Positions 45,570 to 57,259 of a stretch of DNA of 64,000 nt are shown here, in pieces. How positions within the stretch are numbered: the stretch's first letter is position 1; each line of letters begins with the position of its first letter. The notes beneath the pieces were generated by a model. It searched no databases. It saw nothing but the letters and a program-made list of their open reading frames with translations, and was not told the origin of the DNA. Made by a program: the position numbers and the translations under genes. Source of the stretch: Burhinus oedicnemus (lineage: Eukaryota > Chordata > Aves > Charadriiformes > Burhinidae). The stretch spans positions 4,331,662 to 4,395,661 of the forward strand of contig VFFE01007869.1 in the NCBI GenBank assembly GCA_008921705.1, written 5' to 3'.

Positions 45570-46570
45570 ACACTGGCTGGATGGCCGGGCCCAGAGAGTG
45601 GTGGTGAATGGAGTTAAATCCAGTTGGCAGCCAGTCACAAGTGGTGTTCTCCAGGGCTCGGTATTGGGGCTGGTTCTCTTTAATATCTTCATCAATAACC
45701 TGGACAATGGGATGAAGTGCACCCTCAGCAAGTTTGCAGATGACACCGAGTTAGGCAGGAGTGTTGATCTGCTGGAGGGTAGGATGGCCCTACAGAGGGA
45801 TCTGGACAGGCTGGATCAATGGGCCGAGACCAGTGGTGCGAGATTCAACAAGGCCAAGTGCCGGGTCCTGCGCTTGGGTCACACCAGCCCCGTGAACGGG
45901 GTTGAGTGAAGAGTTGGGGAAGAGCCTGTCGGCAGAAAAGGACCTGGGGGTGTTGGTCGAGAGCCGGCTGAATATGAGCCAGCAGTGTGCCCAGATGGCC
46001 AAGGCAGCCAACAGCATCCTGGCTTGTATGAGGAATAGTGTGGCCAGCAGGACTAGGGCAGTGATCGTTCCCCTGTACTTGGTGCTGGTGAGGCCCCACC
46101 TCGAATCCTGTGTTCAGTTTTGGGCCCCTCACTCCAAGCAAGACATTGAGGTGCTGGAGCGTGTCCAGAGAAGGGCAACGGAGCTGGTGAGGGGTCTGGA
46201 GCACAAGTCTTGTGAGGAGCGGCTGAGGGACCTGGGGTTGTTCAGCCTGGAGAAGAGGAGGCTGAGGGGAGACCTTCTCGTTCTCTACAACTACCTGAGA
46301 AGGGGGGTGTAGCAAGGGGGCAGTTGGTCTCTTCTCCCAAGTAACAAGTGACAGGACAAGAGGAAATGGCCTCAAGTTGCACCAGAGGAAGGTTTAGGAT
46401 GGATATTAGGAAAAATTTCTTCACCGAAAGGGTTGTCAAGCATTGGAACAGGCTGCCCAGGGCAGTGCTGAGGGACATGGTTTAGTGGTGGGTTTGGCAG
46501 TGTTAGGTTTGTGGTTGGACTCAATGATCTTAAAGGTCTTTTCCAAGCAAGATGATTCTATGATTCTATT
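45570..46570 (+). mobile_element. CR1 LINE, 5'-truncated, twin of the copy at 7 kb
   Basis: It begins with the CR1 ORF2 block [18 protein letters not shown] and continues through SKFADDTEL (RT F-A-D-D box). The C-terminal blocks [20 protein letters not shown] and [13 protein letters not shown] are in a second frame after the same stop following NGVE as in the 7-kb copy. By eye there are about 17 mismatches in some 320 shared bases (45598-45915 against 7003-7320). It has two deletions relative to the other copy: about 20 bases near 45922 and about 50 bases near 46464 in the 3' region. It ends GATTCTATGATTCTAT. It is on the VEPH1 sense strand. Confidence 0.94.
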
Positions 46571-47422
46571 CCTACGCGCCAAACTCTCCATGTTTCACCC
46601 TATGTGTGTGGGGGGTTCCTGCCACGGTGGGGCTTCCAGCTGCTCTGCTGCGAACGCAAATAATAAATAGTAGCATTGAAGCAGTATATTAGAAACCTCA
46701 AAAGTTTGGTAAAGTAGAGGTGAACACTTTCAGGGAGGTGTGTGCCTAACTTGAGTCATCTTGGGGAAAAAAGTTAAGTCTTGCTGCTTTGACTACTCAG
46801 TCTGGAGTGAATGTCGAAACTGCTGTATAGCTTCCAGAGTTCCTTCTGTCCATGTTACGTTTCCAGTCTGCGACCAGGCTCATTTTGATTTTTTTTCTTG
46901 GTTTTTTTTTTTTTTTTCCCCCCAAGCTCTCTGTGCTGCTGGGTTGGGCAGAGCAGAGACCGAGCACAAGGCAACCTTTGCAATTCGCGTGCGCAGGGAG
47001 CACGGCCATAGCGNNNNNNNNNNNNNNNNNNNNTTTTTTTTTTTTTTTTTTTTTTTTTTGTTAATTTAAATCACACTTAGTTTGGTCTAGGACTCAACAG
47101 AGTACCATCCAAACCTGAAAGTTCATTAAGCAGCCTTCTCATGATACTGTACTTGACAATGAAAATTATAATTAATAGTTGTTGGTTTGTTGTTTTTTTT
47201 TTTTTTACACCTATGTAGTTATACCTGCAACGATTCATTCTACTTAGGTTATTTATTTGTCTTCTTGGCCCAGTATATATTTTTCTACAGTGTGTTTTAT
47301 GTCTCCCTGTATTTGTACTGATGATTCTTGAAAACTGGTGCCTCCAGGTGTGTGCTGGCTTTCTAGGGCTCTCTCGCTATGGGGTATAGTGAGTCACTGG
47401 CCTCTCATTTGCTCTGTTCTAG
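46571..47422. other. VEPH1: VEPH1 intron 3, last part
   Basis: This part is non-coding and includes the T-rich tracts and the assembly gap. It ends in the acceptor CTCTGTTCTAG. Confidence 0.8.
46888..47059. repeat. Poly-T tracts around a 20-N assembly gap
   Basis: A T/C tract (46888-46922) is followed by about 90 bases of GC-richer sequence, then 20 Ns at 47014-47033, then 26 or more T residues (47034-47059). The gap probably marks a collapsed homopolymer or a GC-rich stretch that could not be read. Its true length is unknown. Confidence 0.95.
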
Positions 47423-47589
47423 GGAACTCGATGCTGCTGCGTGTCCTGCCCGCTCTGTACGAGAAGCAGCCGCAGCCGATAAGCCCCCATCTGAGGGAGC
47501 TGGTGGCACTGATGGCTCAGCTGGACCAAGCCGAACAACACCACCTCCTCAGGCTCTTCCAGATCGTGGCTAGGAAAAAAGAAGTGGGG
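47423..47589 (+). CDS. VEPH1: VEPH1 coding exon 4
   Basis: The exon encodes residues 177-232 (167 nt, completing the split Gly). It reads [20 protein letters not shown], then [20 protein letters not shown] and [14 protein letters not shown], colinear with human VEPH1 ([20 protein letters not shown]). Placing the donor at GGG/GTAAAA keeps the human spacing to the next exon. A weaker GTGGGG donor six bases earlier would delete two residues. The exon forms part of the helical N-terminal region. Confidence 0.94.
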
Positions 47590-49157
47590 GTAAAACCATG
47601 TTTGGAAGATCTTACTGCTAAATGCTGCACCTCCTTTTGGAGGAGTTTATTTGTTTCAGATGACTTGGCAAGGTCTGTCTGCTAGCTGCTCTCCTAACAG
47701 TGAGGAGCCCCATAACATGCATGACAGTGCTTTCCTACGCTAATTCCCCATGAATTCTTTAATTTCATTCCAAATTCTCCATCTAAGCATAAAGAGAACA
47801 TAACAATGACTCTGCTGGACCAAAACGGTTGTGTTAAACCAGTTTTCTACTTTTTTGGCTCTTCCTCTGTCGGCTGAGTATAAATTCCCTTAACCATGTT
47901 TCCGTTAGGATATATGAACTGTATTAAATTGCATATCAAGGAAAATAAAAATGTGTTAGGAATTGATTAGGAGTGAGATGGAGATTAATTAATTGAGGCA
48001 AAAATCTATCATGCTTTGGAAATCACACGTCATTGACAGCACCCAGTGCATTAGAACGAGGCACAAAACTACCTGCTTTGTGAGTTTATGAAATTTGTAA
48101 AATCTTTGGAAAAGAAGAATCAACAGTAGTTAGTATCTTTCCCCAAGTAGCCAGGAAACTTTATCATAATACACAGTCCCAGATGAAATAGAGCTCCTTT
48201 TGGAAGCAAGGGACTTGTCAGCTGGAGGGGGCTGGGGTGCACCACTGGCTATTGCAGGGCTCCATGCTGGAGCTGGCATGTCTGAAGTTGCTTGGTATTA
48301 TTATTATTACTACTATCATCATTTATTACTACTAACAACTTATTCAGCCACCCACCTGCAGTATTTTGCCAGAGCGACAAGTATTGATTTGCTAAGACTG
48401 ATAATCCTCAAAAAAATAACAGAAGATTGGGTCACTTTATGCCCCATTTCTGTGTTGAAATGGCTTTTACACAGATGCAACAGTCTGGATCAGAGGTGTA
48501 TTAGTGTACATGTGTGTTTATATGAAAAATAATCATTCAGTCGATAGTTGTATACACTATGTCCTGTTTGTAAGATGATTTTAAGGACTACACCCTCAGC
48601 CTCTTGAAAATTTTGTTGTTACAAGAAATGACAACTTGTCTAAAGCATTTTTTTTGTGCAATAAGGGTCTTGCCTCTTATTTTTTTCCTCTTTTCCAGCT
48701 ATTAACCTTGTCACATTATTTAGTTTCCGGTGGAAACCAAAGGTTTTCTACTAGTACTTTAATTTACTGTATCATTGAGGAAGGCTAAGTCCTATGTTGT
48801 TTTAATCACAAAAGTATAGGACTGGCCCAGAGCAAGGGAAATATCTGGTGAGGGTAGGGGTTTTTTTTTCTTTTTTTTTTTGTGTCTTTTTTAACAATTG
48901 AGCATTTCCTTACTTATATATGCATAACTGCAATATTTCAAGGCTACAGCTTACCCTTATTCCATATGTTGAGCTGAACTTCGCTTGACCTCAGCGATAG
49001 CTCTGTGCAAAGGTCAGTAAGGGTGGAAAACTATTTTACTAAACCAAGTCTAGTATTTTATTTTTATCACCCCAATGTACAGTACCTCTTTTGGTTATAT
49101 GTGTTCACAATTAAAAAAATATATTCACAATTTGCTTCTGTCTGATTTTTTTAACAG
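47590..49157 (+). other. VEPH1: VEPH1 intron 4
   Basis: This GT-AG intron of 1568 nt is in phase 0. It has an imperfect TTA/CTA trinucleotide repeat (48297-48334) and T-rich runs near 48860. Confidence 0.9.
48297..48334. repeat. Imperfect ATT/ACT trinucleotide repeat
   Basis: TTATTATTATTACTACTATC-like units, interrupted, about 38 bases. Confidence 0.85.
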
Positions 49158-49367
49158 GTGCTGAAAGAGTGTATTCCATTTCTGTTTGAACACTTGAGAG
49201 ACCCTAACCATAGTGACATTATTCTAAACATACTTCTAGAAATAGCTGGCTATGAACCAACAGCCTTAGCCACTTTTCTTCCAATGCTGAAAGAAATCGG
49301 TGAGAGTTTTCCAAGTTTGATTGGGCAAACAGCAAAGATCTTTGGAGCTGTTGGACATATCGATGAG
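49158..49367 (+). CDS. VEPH1: VEPH1 coding exon 5
   Basis: The exon encodes residues 233-302 (70 codons, phase 0 both ends). It starts VLKECIPFLFEHLRDPNHSD after TTTAACAG and ends IFGAVGHIDE before GTAAGTT. It is colinear with human VEPH1 without gaps (human VVQKCIPFLIGHL, then NDIILNILIEIA and FLPMLKEIGE). The leucine-rich amphipathic pattern fits ARM/HEAT-type helices. The ORF runs on past the donor, but homology stops at HIDE. Confidence 0.96.
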
Positions 49368-52300
49368 GTAAGTTTAAAAACAAAAGAAGGTTGGTTGGTT
49401 GGTTTTGGGATTGGGTTGTTTGGGTTTTTTTTCCTAAATCTTGTATAAAGTAATATATCTAAGTATGCCTTTCTTCACGAGTAACCAGACTATCCTACCA
49501 GAACGTGTTCCTGGTCATAAGACTACGATAGGTCTAGACTGTAATACCAGTATGGCTAGGAGAGCAAGTACCCCGGAAATCAGATGTGGTATTTTAGTGA
49601 CTGAGGCTGCTCTTCCATCTTCTAACCAAGGAACAGTCGCATAGTAACGGGTCGCTGCAGCAATGGGGTGTAGATTAGTGGGAAGGAAAGAAACTTTCTA
49701 GAAGAGTTTAATGAGCAGGAAAAAAAATAATATTCAAATTCTCATAACTAGCAAGATAAATTTATAAATTATTATTATTATTTACTGTGTATCTAGTCTG
49801 TGCACATATATATTCTGTTTATATGATTTGTCTTTTTACGGAATGGCTAAAACTCCTATTTGATAAAAGTACGTAATTGTCATTATTCCAGGGACTTAGC
49901 TAAGTTAGGTTGCAGCGTACCTATATGTGAAATGAAAGGCAGAGAAAAAGAAAAACATTTTGCACACTCTTTGTATGATATCATGTTTTAGATGCATATA
50001 GCCTTCAGGAATGTTGTAATCATGCAGTGAAATATGAACTTCCTCGTATAGTGTAAGCCAGATACTTTGGCTTTGTAGCCGTAGTTAACTGGATATTTCA
50101 GACAAATGTCTTTATAATGAAAACGCTCAGTGGTGATGCTGGGCTCAAGCCTCATCACAGGAACATCTTAGTTTGGGATCTGACCCAGTGGGAATATTAT
50201 GCCTAAAAAGGATTTACAGTGATAAACTCTTAAAAAATTATGAGAGTTTCATGGCAGCGTAATGAATTTGCACAGAATTTTTTGCTTTAGTCATAACTTT
50301 AGTCCATGGCAGTGGGATTGGAACTAGATGATCTTTAAGGTCCCTTCCAACGTAAACCTTTCTGTGATTCTATAAACTGTGTGGTCTGCATGCAGGAGCG
50401 ATGTTCACCTAGTCCAGACTCAAACACAGTGTACAGAGACCAGCAGGCAGCTTTCAGGTCCCAGAGCCCTCTGCCATCCCCAGAATTCCAGCTCCGATGA
50501 GCAGCCCAAAGATCCCCGTGTCCCCAGCAGCGAGGGATGCTGCTCACGAAGATCCGATATTAGCCCTGGCCCCCTGGGACTGGGAAATGACTTAGACCCT
50601 GATGAGACCCATCTTACCCTGCCGCTATCCCCCACTCCTAAAAATACAGCCTGGAGGAGATTTACCACCACAAGCCTGTAAACTACCTGTTTCCTCAAGA
50701 ACTTGGGTGTCCTGAGGACACCAACCTGGTTAGACTTACTTATCACACATTGTGATTTTTAATGAGATTTTATTTTCATTCCCAGGTATGAGCTTATGTG
50801 TCTTTCACCACTGTTAATAGGCATTTTCCTTCCACATCAAATCATGGTTCTGTAAAGGCAAAAACAACATTCTGCTTAATTCAAAGAGTTTCTGGTAAAT
50901 AATTCACATGTTTATGGCTGTGACAAAACTCGATTATATGGTAGAAAATGAATGGCATGTAATAAATCTAACCATTTGCTGAAGTGTGGCACTGATGCCT
51001 GCCATACAGTAACCTGGATAATTCATTTCAGCAAAGAGCTGAATCCTGCAGTTTCCATGTCCTTTCGGTGATCCTTGAGGCAAAACTTGCACTAAGTCAA
51101 CTGGAGTTTGTCTGCGTCAAGGGCAGTGGGCATCTGATCGCTGTGGGTACAGCACAGGAAGACACTATACTTGCAACTTCTACTGATCTGAGCTTTATAT
51201 TCATTTAAAATGCAATTCATCTTGTGAGAATCAAACCCAGATTTGGTTTGGCTTTGTAAATCTTATTTCTGTTGCGGGAGGGGGCAGGGGGAGAAGGCAA
51301 AATCACATTGAAGACCGAGCCAAGTGAAGTTCGTTGTTCTCTCCTTGTTGACTTACGTCACCCCAGCAGAATTTACCTTTATAAGAACTGCAGCTGACCA
51401 CGTTTGATTCTGTGTTTAGTACTTAAGAGTCAACATCTCCTAGAAGCTTTACAGCTTATAACCAGCTAATCCTCAAATGAGCACAGCTGGGATCAGAGTT
51501 TAAGGATTTAATTTGGATTCTGTATTTTAGTGTGTTGAACCAGCTCTTGCTATGTGAGTGTCTCTGAGGCTCCTTTTCTGCTGTGTTCTGCTACTTAAAA
51601 GGGACAATTTATTTTGCTTTTTTTTGGTCATTGTTTTATACCAAGAATAACCAAGCAACGAACTGGACATGCTGTATTTCATCTAATGTTGGAAATTATA
51701 GACCACAGCAAAGTTTACAAAGAAATGATTTGCAGAACATTTTCTCCTTACATATTTTAATCCACTTTGCGTGCATACACGTAGCTACCAAGCGTTACAC
51801 ACACAGCCTGGGCAAGCCTGCATTGAATAATCTCTGGTCTCTCTCTTCTAAGTGTGGAGTAACTGGCATTCTGTCCCGCGTCATACATCTGATTTTTTTC
51901 TAAGAAGCTGCGAGCTGCTGACCGCGCAGCAAACTGCATTCCAGCCTGCTCCGCCGCCGCGAGCGCCGCGTGTCTGCAGAGATGGCATGCCTTCCGCTTG
52001 TTTGTAGTGGGCTCTGGCTTAGTGACATCCGAGACCTTTCACTGGATACTCAAAAACACTGATAAAAGCAACACGCAGAGGGTGGCAGAGGTGAACTTTC
52101 CCACGTGAGGCAAATGGCTCTTCCTCTCTCTTGTTTTCTAAAAAATACCTGAATAATGGAAGAGCTGCCCTCATTGAAATGTCTAAGTAGTTACCAGTGC
52201 TCCAGTGACTTGATTTTGTCTCTGTGGTCACCTTTAAGCCATACCAGTTGTGAGGCTGCTGAGTGGTCACAGTGGGCTTGCTGGTGGCTCCCCCTGCACT

Positions 52301-55300
52301 GAGGCTACTGGCTTGCGCAGTGCTGTCATCCGGACACAGATTACATGGACACATGTTGAAACCTCACCACTGGATCTTCTCCGGAGGTTGTCCCCACTCC
52401 ATCCTGTCTCCTCTGTGCTGGACAGAGGAACCAGGGTGGCCGAAAGAGGCTCTTGATGCTGTGCCTCAAGCCAGGCTGAACATCTTGGTGAGAAACCAAA
52501 GGCAAGCTCTCCAAGTGAGGAGCGATCCAAGCGCAATGTACAGGAACTTCGGGGCAGCCTGAGGAGCGGGTAGGTCTCAGGCGCTGTCTGCAGAGCCCTG
52601 GTGCCCCAGCCCAGTCTGGTGGCCATCTCTGCCAGCGCCACGGCGCTCTGCTGGAAGACCTGGTGCCTCCTGCCTTTCCTTGGTGAGGAGCAGTACATCT
52701 GTGTCACTGTTGCTCTCGAAGGGCTTGGATGTGCTTCTGGCGGTGCCACGCTGCCAGTTCAGTTATGTGCTCGGGTGATGGCTGGGCGTTGCGTGCTGGA
52801 GCCAAGGCAAGACACCATTTTGGGTGCAAATCTTATGCTAGATTTGCCGGGTGGAGCTTAAAGTTTCCCATTTTCTCCTTGCGGAATATTTTTGTTGCAT
52901 GGGGCTTTTGCCTCTTCTGTGGTATGGGATGTGGTCTGCTCCCCTCATCACCTGGACGTTTGCACATAGCAAGTTCCCTCTTCCTTCACAGACATTATAA
53001 CTGATGGTCTTTCTCTCACCTTCTACTTTTGTCTCTTTACCCTAAAGATTTTTTATTTTATTTCAGAGGCCTTGAGGGCTTTGTGGCCCGCTGTTCTGTG
53101 CAGGTATGAAGAGCTACTTTGGTGGGACATTTGGTGGTCCACAATTGCCTGGGGTTGCAGCAGACCAGACATGGTGACTGAAGGGCCCTTGCAGCTCTCG
53201 TGTGTTTAGTAACACAGTGGATCTCTCATAGTCCTCCTTTTCCCTTGTAAAGGTTTTGTTTGCGGTTCCTGGTGCAGATTTTGGCCCCACCCTATCGTTA
53301 GCCAAGAGACGGGTTGTGTCTCTGCATGTTCCCGTGCAGGTCAGGCTTCTTGAAAGGGAAAAAATGCCTTTTTGAATGCGCCGTGGATTTCCCTGATGTG
53401 TGGGGCATCACTCACTGCAATGGAGACAATCAGCCTGAGATTAAATAAGTAGAAACACATCTGGTATCACAAAAGCTGGACACACCTTAAAGGCTCAGTA
53501 TATAACAACGAGTGCACCCACAGGAAAGAATTAGAATAATACTCTGATCTATAAGCATAACTCCGAAGTTACAATTGTTACTGCAGCCAGTTAATTTATT
53601 TAGAACAGGCCCAAGTAGAAACGTGCAAGCAGCAAAACGGTCCCCGCAGACATACGCGTCGCTGATGGTCTCGCCTCACAGCCCCACCATGGCAATGCCT
53701 TCCTGGAAACCTCTGTTGTCACTTCTCCCCCTCCTCCTTTTCCTGTAACGGCCCCGTGTTACAGATATGCCGCTGGCTCTTACTTATAGACGTGCGTCGG
53801 CATCCCCTTCCCCGCCAAGCAAAACAAGTGGGAAATGAAACGACAGTGGTAGTGTTGGAATTTTATTCACTGACATTTTATTTCGCTGGGAGGTTTAGTT
53901 GGGGAAGAGAGGCGGCAAGGATTGAGGCTTGGCCCTTGATGGTATAGATTGCAGATATGAGCAGAAAACCCTTTCTGCTGGCTTCTAGAAGCAGCCTCTT
54001 GTGCTTTCACTGAACTGCACTCTCCACCTTGGCAGTTCAGGCAGACCCCTGGAGAGATGAGAGGTCTGGCTGAAAATAGATCTCTTTATTTTAAATGTTG
54101 CCCCCTTGTTTATACACACCACTTCTGCTGATGTCAGTGACAGTCTCATGGGTGAAGCTGAAATCAGAACCTGTGCCTTAACCATAAATTTGTGCAAAGC
54201 AAAACACCATCTTGGGGCATAGGTCAATTGGACATTTTAATAACTTTTTTTCCAATAACTGTGTGTTTTGAACCAACTGGAAATGGGAGTTACTTCTGAA
54301 AGCCTTGTGATCTCTCTTTGTGGTCTCCCAAGCCCGATTTTAAGATAAAGTAAAATACTTTGCCGCATCTCATTGCCTGTATTTTAGATCTTCACCTACT
54401 GGGAGACGTAATGCTATAAAATGCAAGTGATGCTAATGAAAAAATACATGAATACATAAAATAAGCATTGTTAAAATAACAATGGGTTATGTATATCCAA
54501 ATAGGCTTTCTGAAAATTTTTGGATAAAAATTGTGGGAGGGATGATGACTGCTTTCATGTTGAGCTATTTTGCTGTAATTTTGTTTTGTATAACAGCTAC
54601 ATATTATATTACTCAGTAGAGTTTATTGTTCTTTTACCTCACTCCAGGCGAGTAGCAGCATTTCAGCATGGCTGGAGACACTCCAGCTGGATCAAAGTGA
54701 CATGAAAATGGTCAAAACTTCCCTTCCAGTTATGTCTACTGCACAGTTTGTTTAGGAAACAAAAATGCGTTTTAAATGTTAATTGAGCCTGTGTTTACCT
54801 CTTGGAGGGAGGATTCCAAATAAACTAGTGAATATGTACCAAAAAGTCAACCTCTTTCAAACCATTGAGGAAAAAAAGCTCGTTCCGTCACACCAGCCCA
54901 GCCCAGCCGAGGATGCGTAGCTGTAGTTTTTCCCAGTATGGCTGAAGGGAAGCAATTTGTCTGATACGCTTTTCTCATTTATCTCTGTCATGGCACAGTG
55001 TAGCAGATCCTCTTTTGCTTAAAAGAAGTTGACTTTTTCTTCAAAAAATGTCTCGCTTGTGATGCTTGGGCCGTGTTCTGCTAAAGTCCCCCATGTATTT
55101 TTATGGCCCAGCTGTACTTGGAATCAAACTTCCAGCAATTTTTTCTCTCCTGTTGCGTGGTCCCAGAAGAGAAGAGGTAATAACGCGATTGCCCCACAGT
55201 TTGAGGATGTGTGTGGCACATGACTTCCCCTCCTTTTCTGCTGACCCTTGGGAGGAAAAGAATTTTTTGTTTTCCTAAAGTGCCTTTGCTTGTGTTTCAG

Positions 55301-57038
55301 CACAGGGTCTAAAACCAAAATATTTCCCAATTTCTGTAACAATCTGCTGAATTCCAAGGGGGTTTCTCTGAGCGGAGCTGTACCCGGTTACCCTGGTGGG
55401 GGATCTGATATGAGCTCCTGAGTTAATTGCTGCTTTCTCTGCTGCTTTTCCCACTTAGGTGTGTTTAGGACTGTGGAACCTAATACACTTAGGACAGAAC
55501 AGAGGAACCCGAATGCATTTTTCCACCTTCGGGGTTTGTGTTTTAGTACGTGAATTTGTACACGCACATACAGAAATAGTTGGAACTGGAATTGTGTGCC
55601 CTTGCCAAGCAGAGATGATAAAGTATCTATGCTAGAAAATATTTGCATGTTTAATGTTATGATCTGAAACAGCCCCTTTAATCCTAATTTGAGGGGGATG
55701 TGATCTTGCTGATAAATTGGCGAGATCACATACCCCTGATAAATTGGCTAGCAAAACTTTGGCTACAGAGGGCATATCAGACTTCAGTGCGTTGGCAGTG
55801 ATTGATACAGCTGCCAGACAGCGCCTTATCGCCTATGATGAGATCTTAAAATCAAATCTCATTTTAAACTTCTCTTTGTTGCAGTGTTAGTCACGGGTCT
55901 AATCTGAGTGTTGCTCCTAAATGAAAGGAGAGAACTCCTGCTGTGATTTATAAGGTTCTTTAATCTCTCGCCATTAGCAAGAAGAGGTGCTGAGGGCTCC
56001 TGCCCGCTGCACCTCGCTCCTCTGCCAATGCCGTGCCAGAGGCATCCCGCTCGGTCTGAGTAGCACCGGTGACAACAGGCTCTTAGGTGACACTGCTAAA
56101 TATAGCGAATCAGCAACACCCAACAGGTCCAGAGAGGAAGTTGTGATTGGGAAACTGTTTATGGTCTGAAAAATAGATGTTTGCTCCTGGCTAAGTATTT
56201 TTAACAGCTAATGGCATACACAGAATTCACTGGAATTGCCTGGTGACCCTTGATTATTTGCAGTTATGGACAGTAACACGGACAGAGCAAAAATCTGGAA
56301 ATTAGCCCATTAATGCAATGAGGCTGTAATCAAGACACAAAACCACAGTTGGTCATGGGTCATGCAGTGCCAAAAACCAGTGCAGACCAGAGCTGTGGGG
56401 TCTGCTCCGGGCTGAGCTGACCGGCAAGGTTATAGTGTGTTTGTGTCTGTGCTAATACGTCTGTGAGCTCCATGTGCAACAGGTTGGGTACGAACACAAG
56501 GAAAAAGACCCTGGGGGAGAAGACCCTGTGAACTGGAGCAGTGTGTGGGAGCACTTGGCCCCTTGCAAGAGTGTTTGCCTGTCACAACCAGCACAGAATA
56601 AAGCAAAAAAAGGGTATGGAAACCGGGTAGAGGGAGGTGAAGTAGCTTGACCAGGCTCATAAGGCTGATCAAAGATGAAAGGGGAGTGAGGTCTGCTGCT
56701 GGTGCTCTGAGCGCTCAGCCAGGTTGATCTACCACCCCAGAGCGATGCAGGGCCCTCCAAAGAGGCTTTATGGACTCTGACTCTGGGTTTGAGGAGGAGA
56801 CAAGGTGTACTGAAGTTAGGCCGGTTTAGGTAACACCAAGAGGAATAAATGTAACATCAATAGTACACAAAAATAAACTCTGCATTTGATGTAGTTGCCT
56901 TTTTGTTGGTTATCGTGGGGTAGTCATTACTCCCCAGTGACAATGTTTTTATCAGCAGCATGCACACAAACCTCCCGTGCACAAGCAAACAATGAAATAA
57001 TTTGTTTAAAATTGTTTTTGTCTCCTTGTGTCGTCTAG
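49368..57038 (+). other. VEPH1: VEPH1 intron 5
   Basis: This GT-AG intron of 7671 nt is in phase 0. It holds a G/T-rich tract (49390-49435), a CR1 tail (50303-50373), a small CpG-rich patch (51905-51985) and a GC-richer stretch with an open minus-strand frame (52267-52749). No gene was recognised. Confidence 0.9.
50303..50373 (+). mobile_element. CR1 LINE 3' tail
   Basis: CCATGGCAGTGGGATTGGAA, then CTAGATGATCTTTAAGGTCC and CTTCCAACGTAAACC, ending GTGATTCTAT. It is about 70 bases of CR1 end. Confidence 0.88.
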
Positions 57039-57259
57039 GAGCGAGCCAGGATATGCCTGATGTATTTGGTGAACCAGCTGGCCAACATGGAGCACTCATT
57101 TCACCATATTATTTTGCTGGAAATTAAGAGTCTCACTGACACCTTCTCGAGCATCTTGGGTACCCAGAGCAGAGATATCTACCGTATGAGCAACAGTTTC
57201 ACTGCCATAGCCAAGCTCCTTGTCCGGCAGCTAGAGAACGACAACGCGTCAGGAGCCAG
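57039..57259 (+). CDS. VEPH1: VEPH1 coding exon 6
   Basis: The exon encodes residues 303-375 plus two bases of codon 376 (221 nt). It begins [20 protein letters not shown] after TCGTCTAG and continues [20 protein letters not shown] and [14 protein letters not shown], close to human [20 protein letters not shown]. The donor GCCAG/GTAAAG leaves phase 2. The last few residues (DNASGA) differ from human, as expected at the start of the variable linker after the helical region. Confidence 0.96.

Noticed and set aside
45148..45909. 253-codon plus-strand frame as a host gene
   Set aside because: Its C-terminal half is CR1 reverse transcriptase and it ends at the CR1 stop. The N-terminal half has no gene support.
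55690..55752. Short duplicated word around GATAAATTGGC
   Set aside because: A 14-16-base repeat in AT-rich intron, too small and too simple to interpret.
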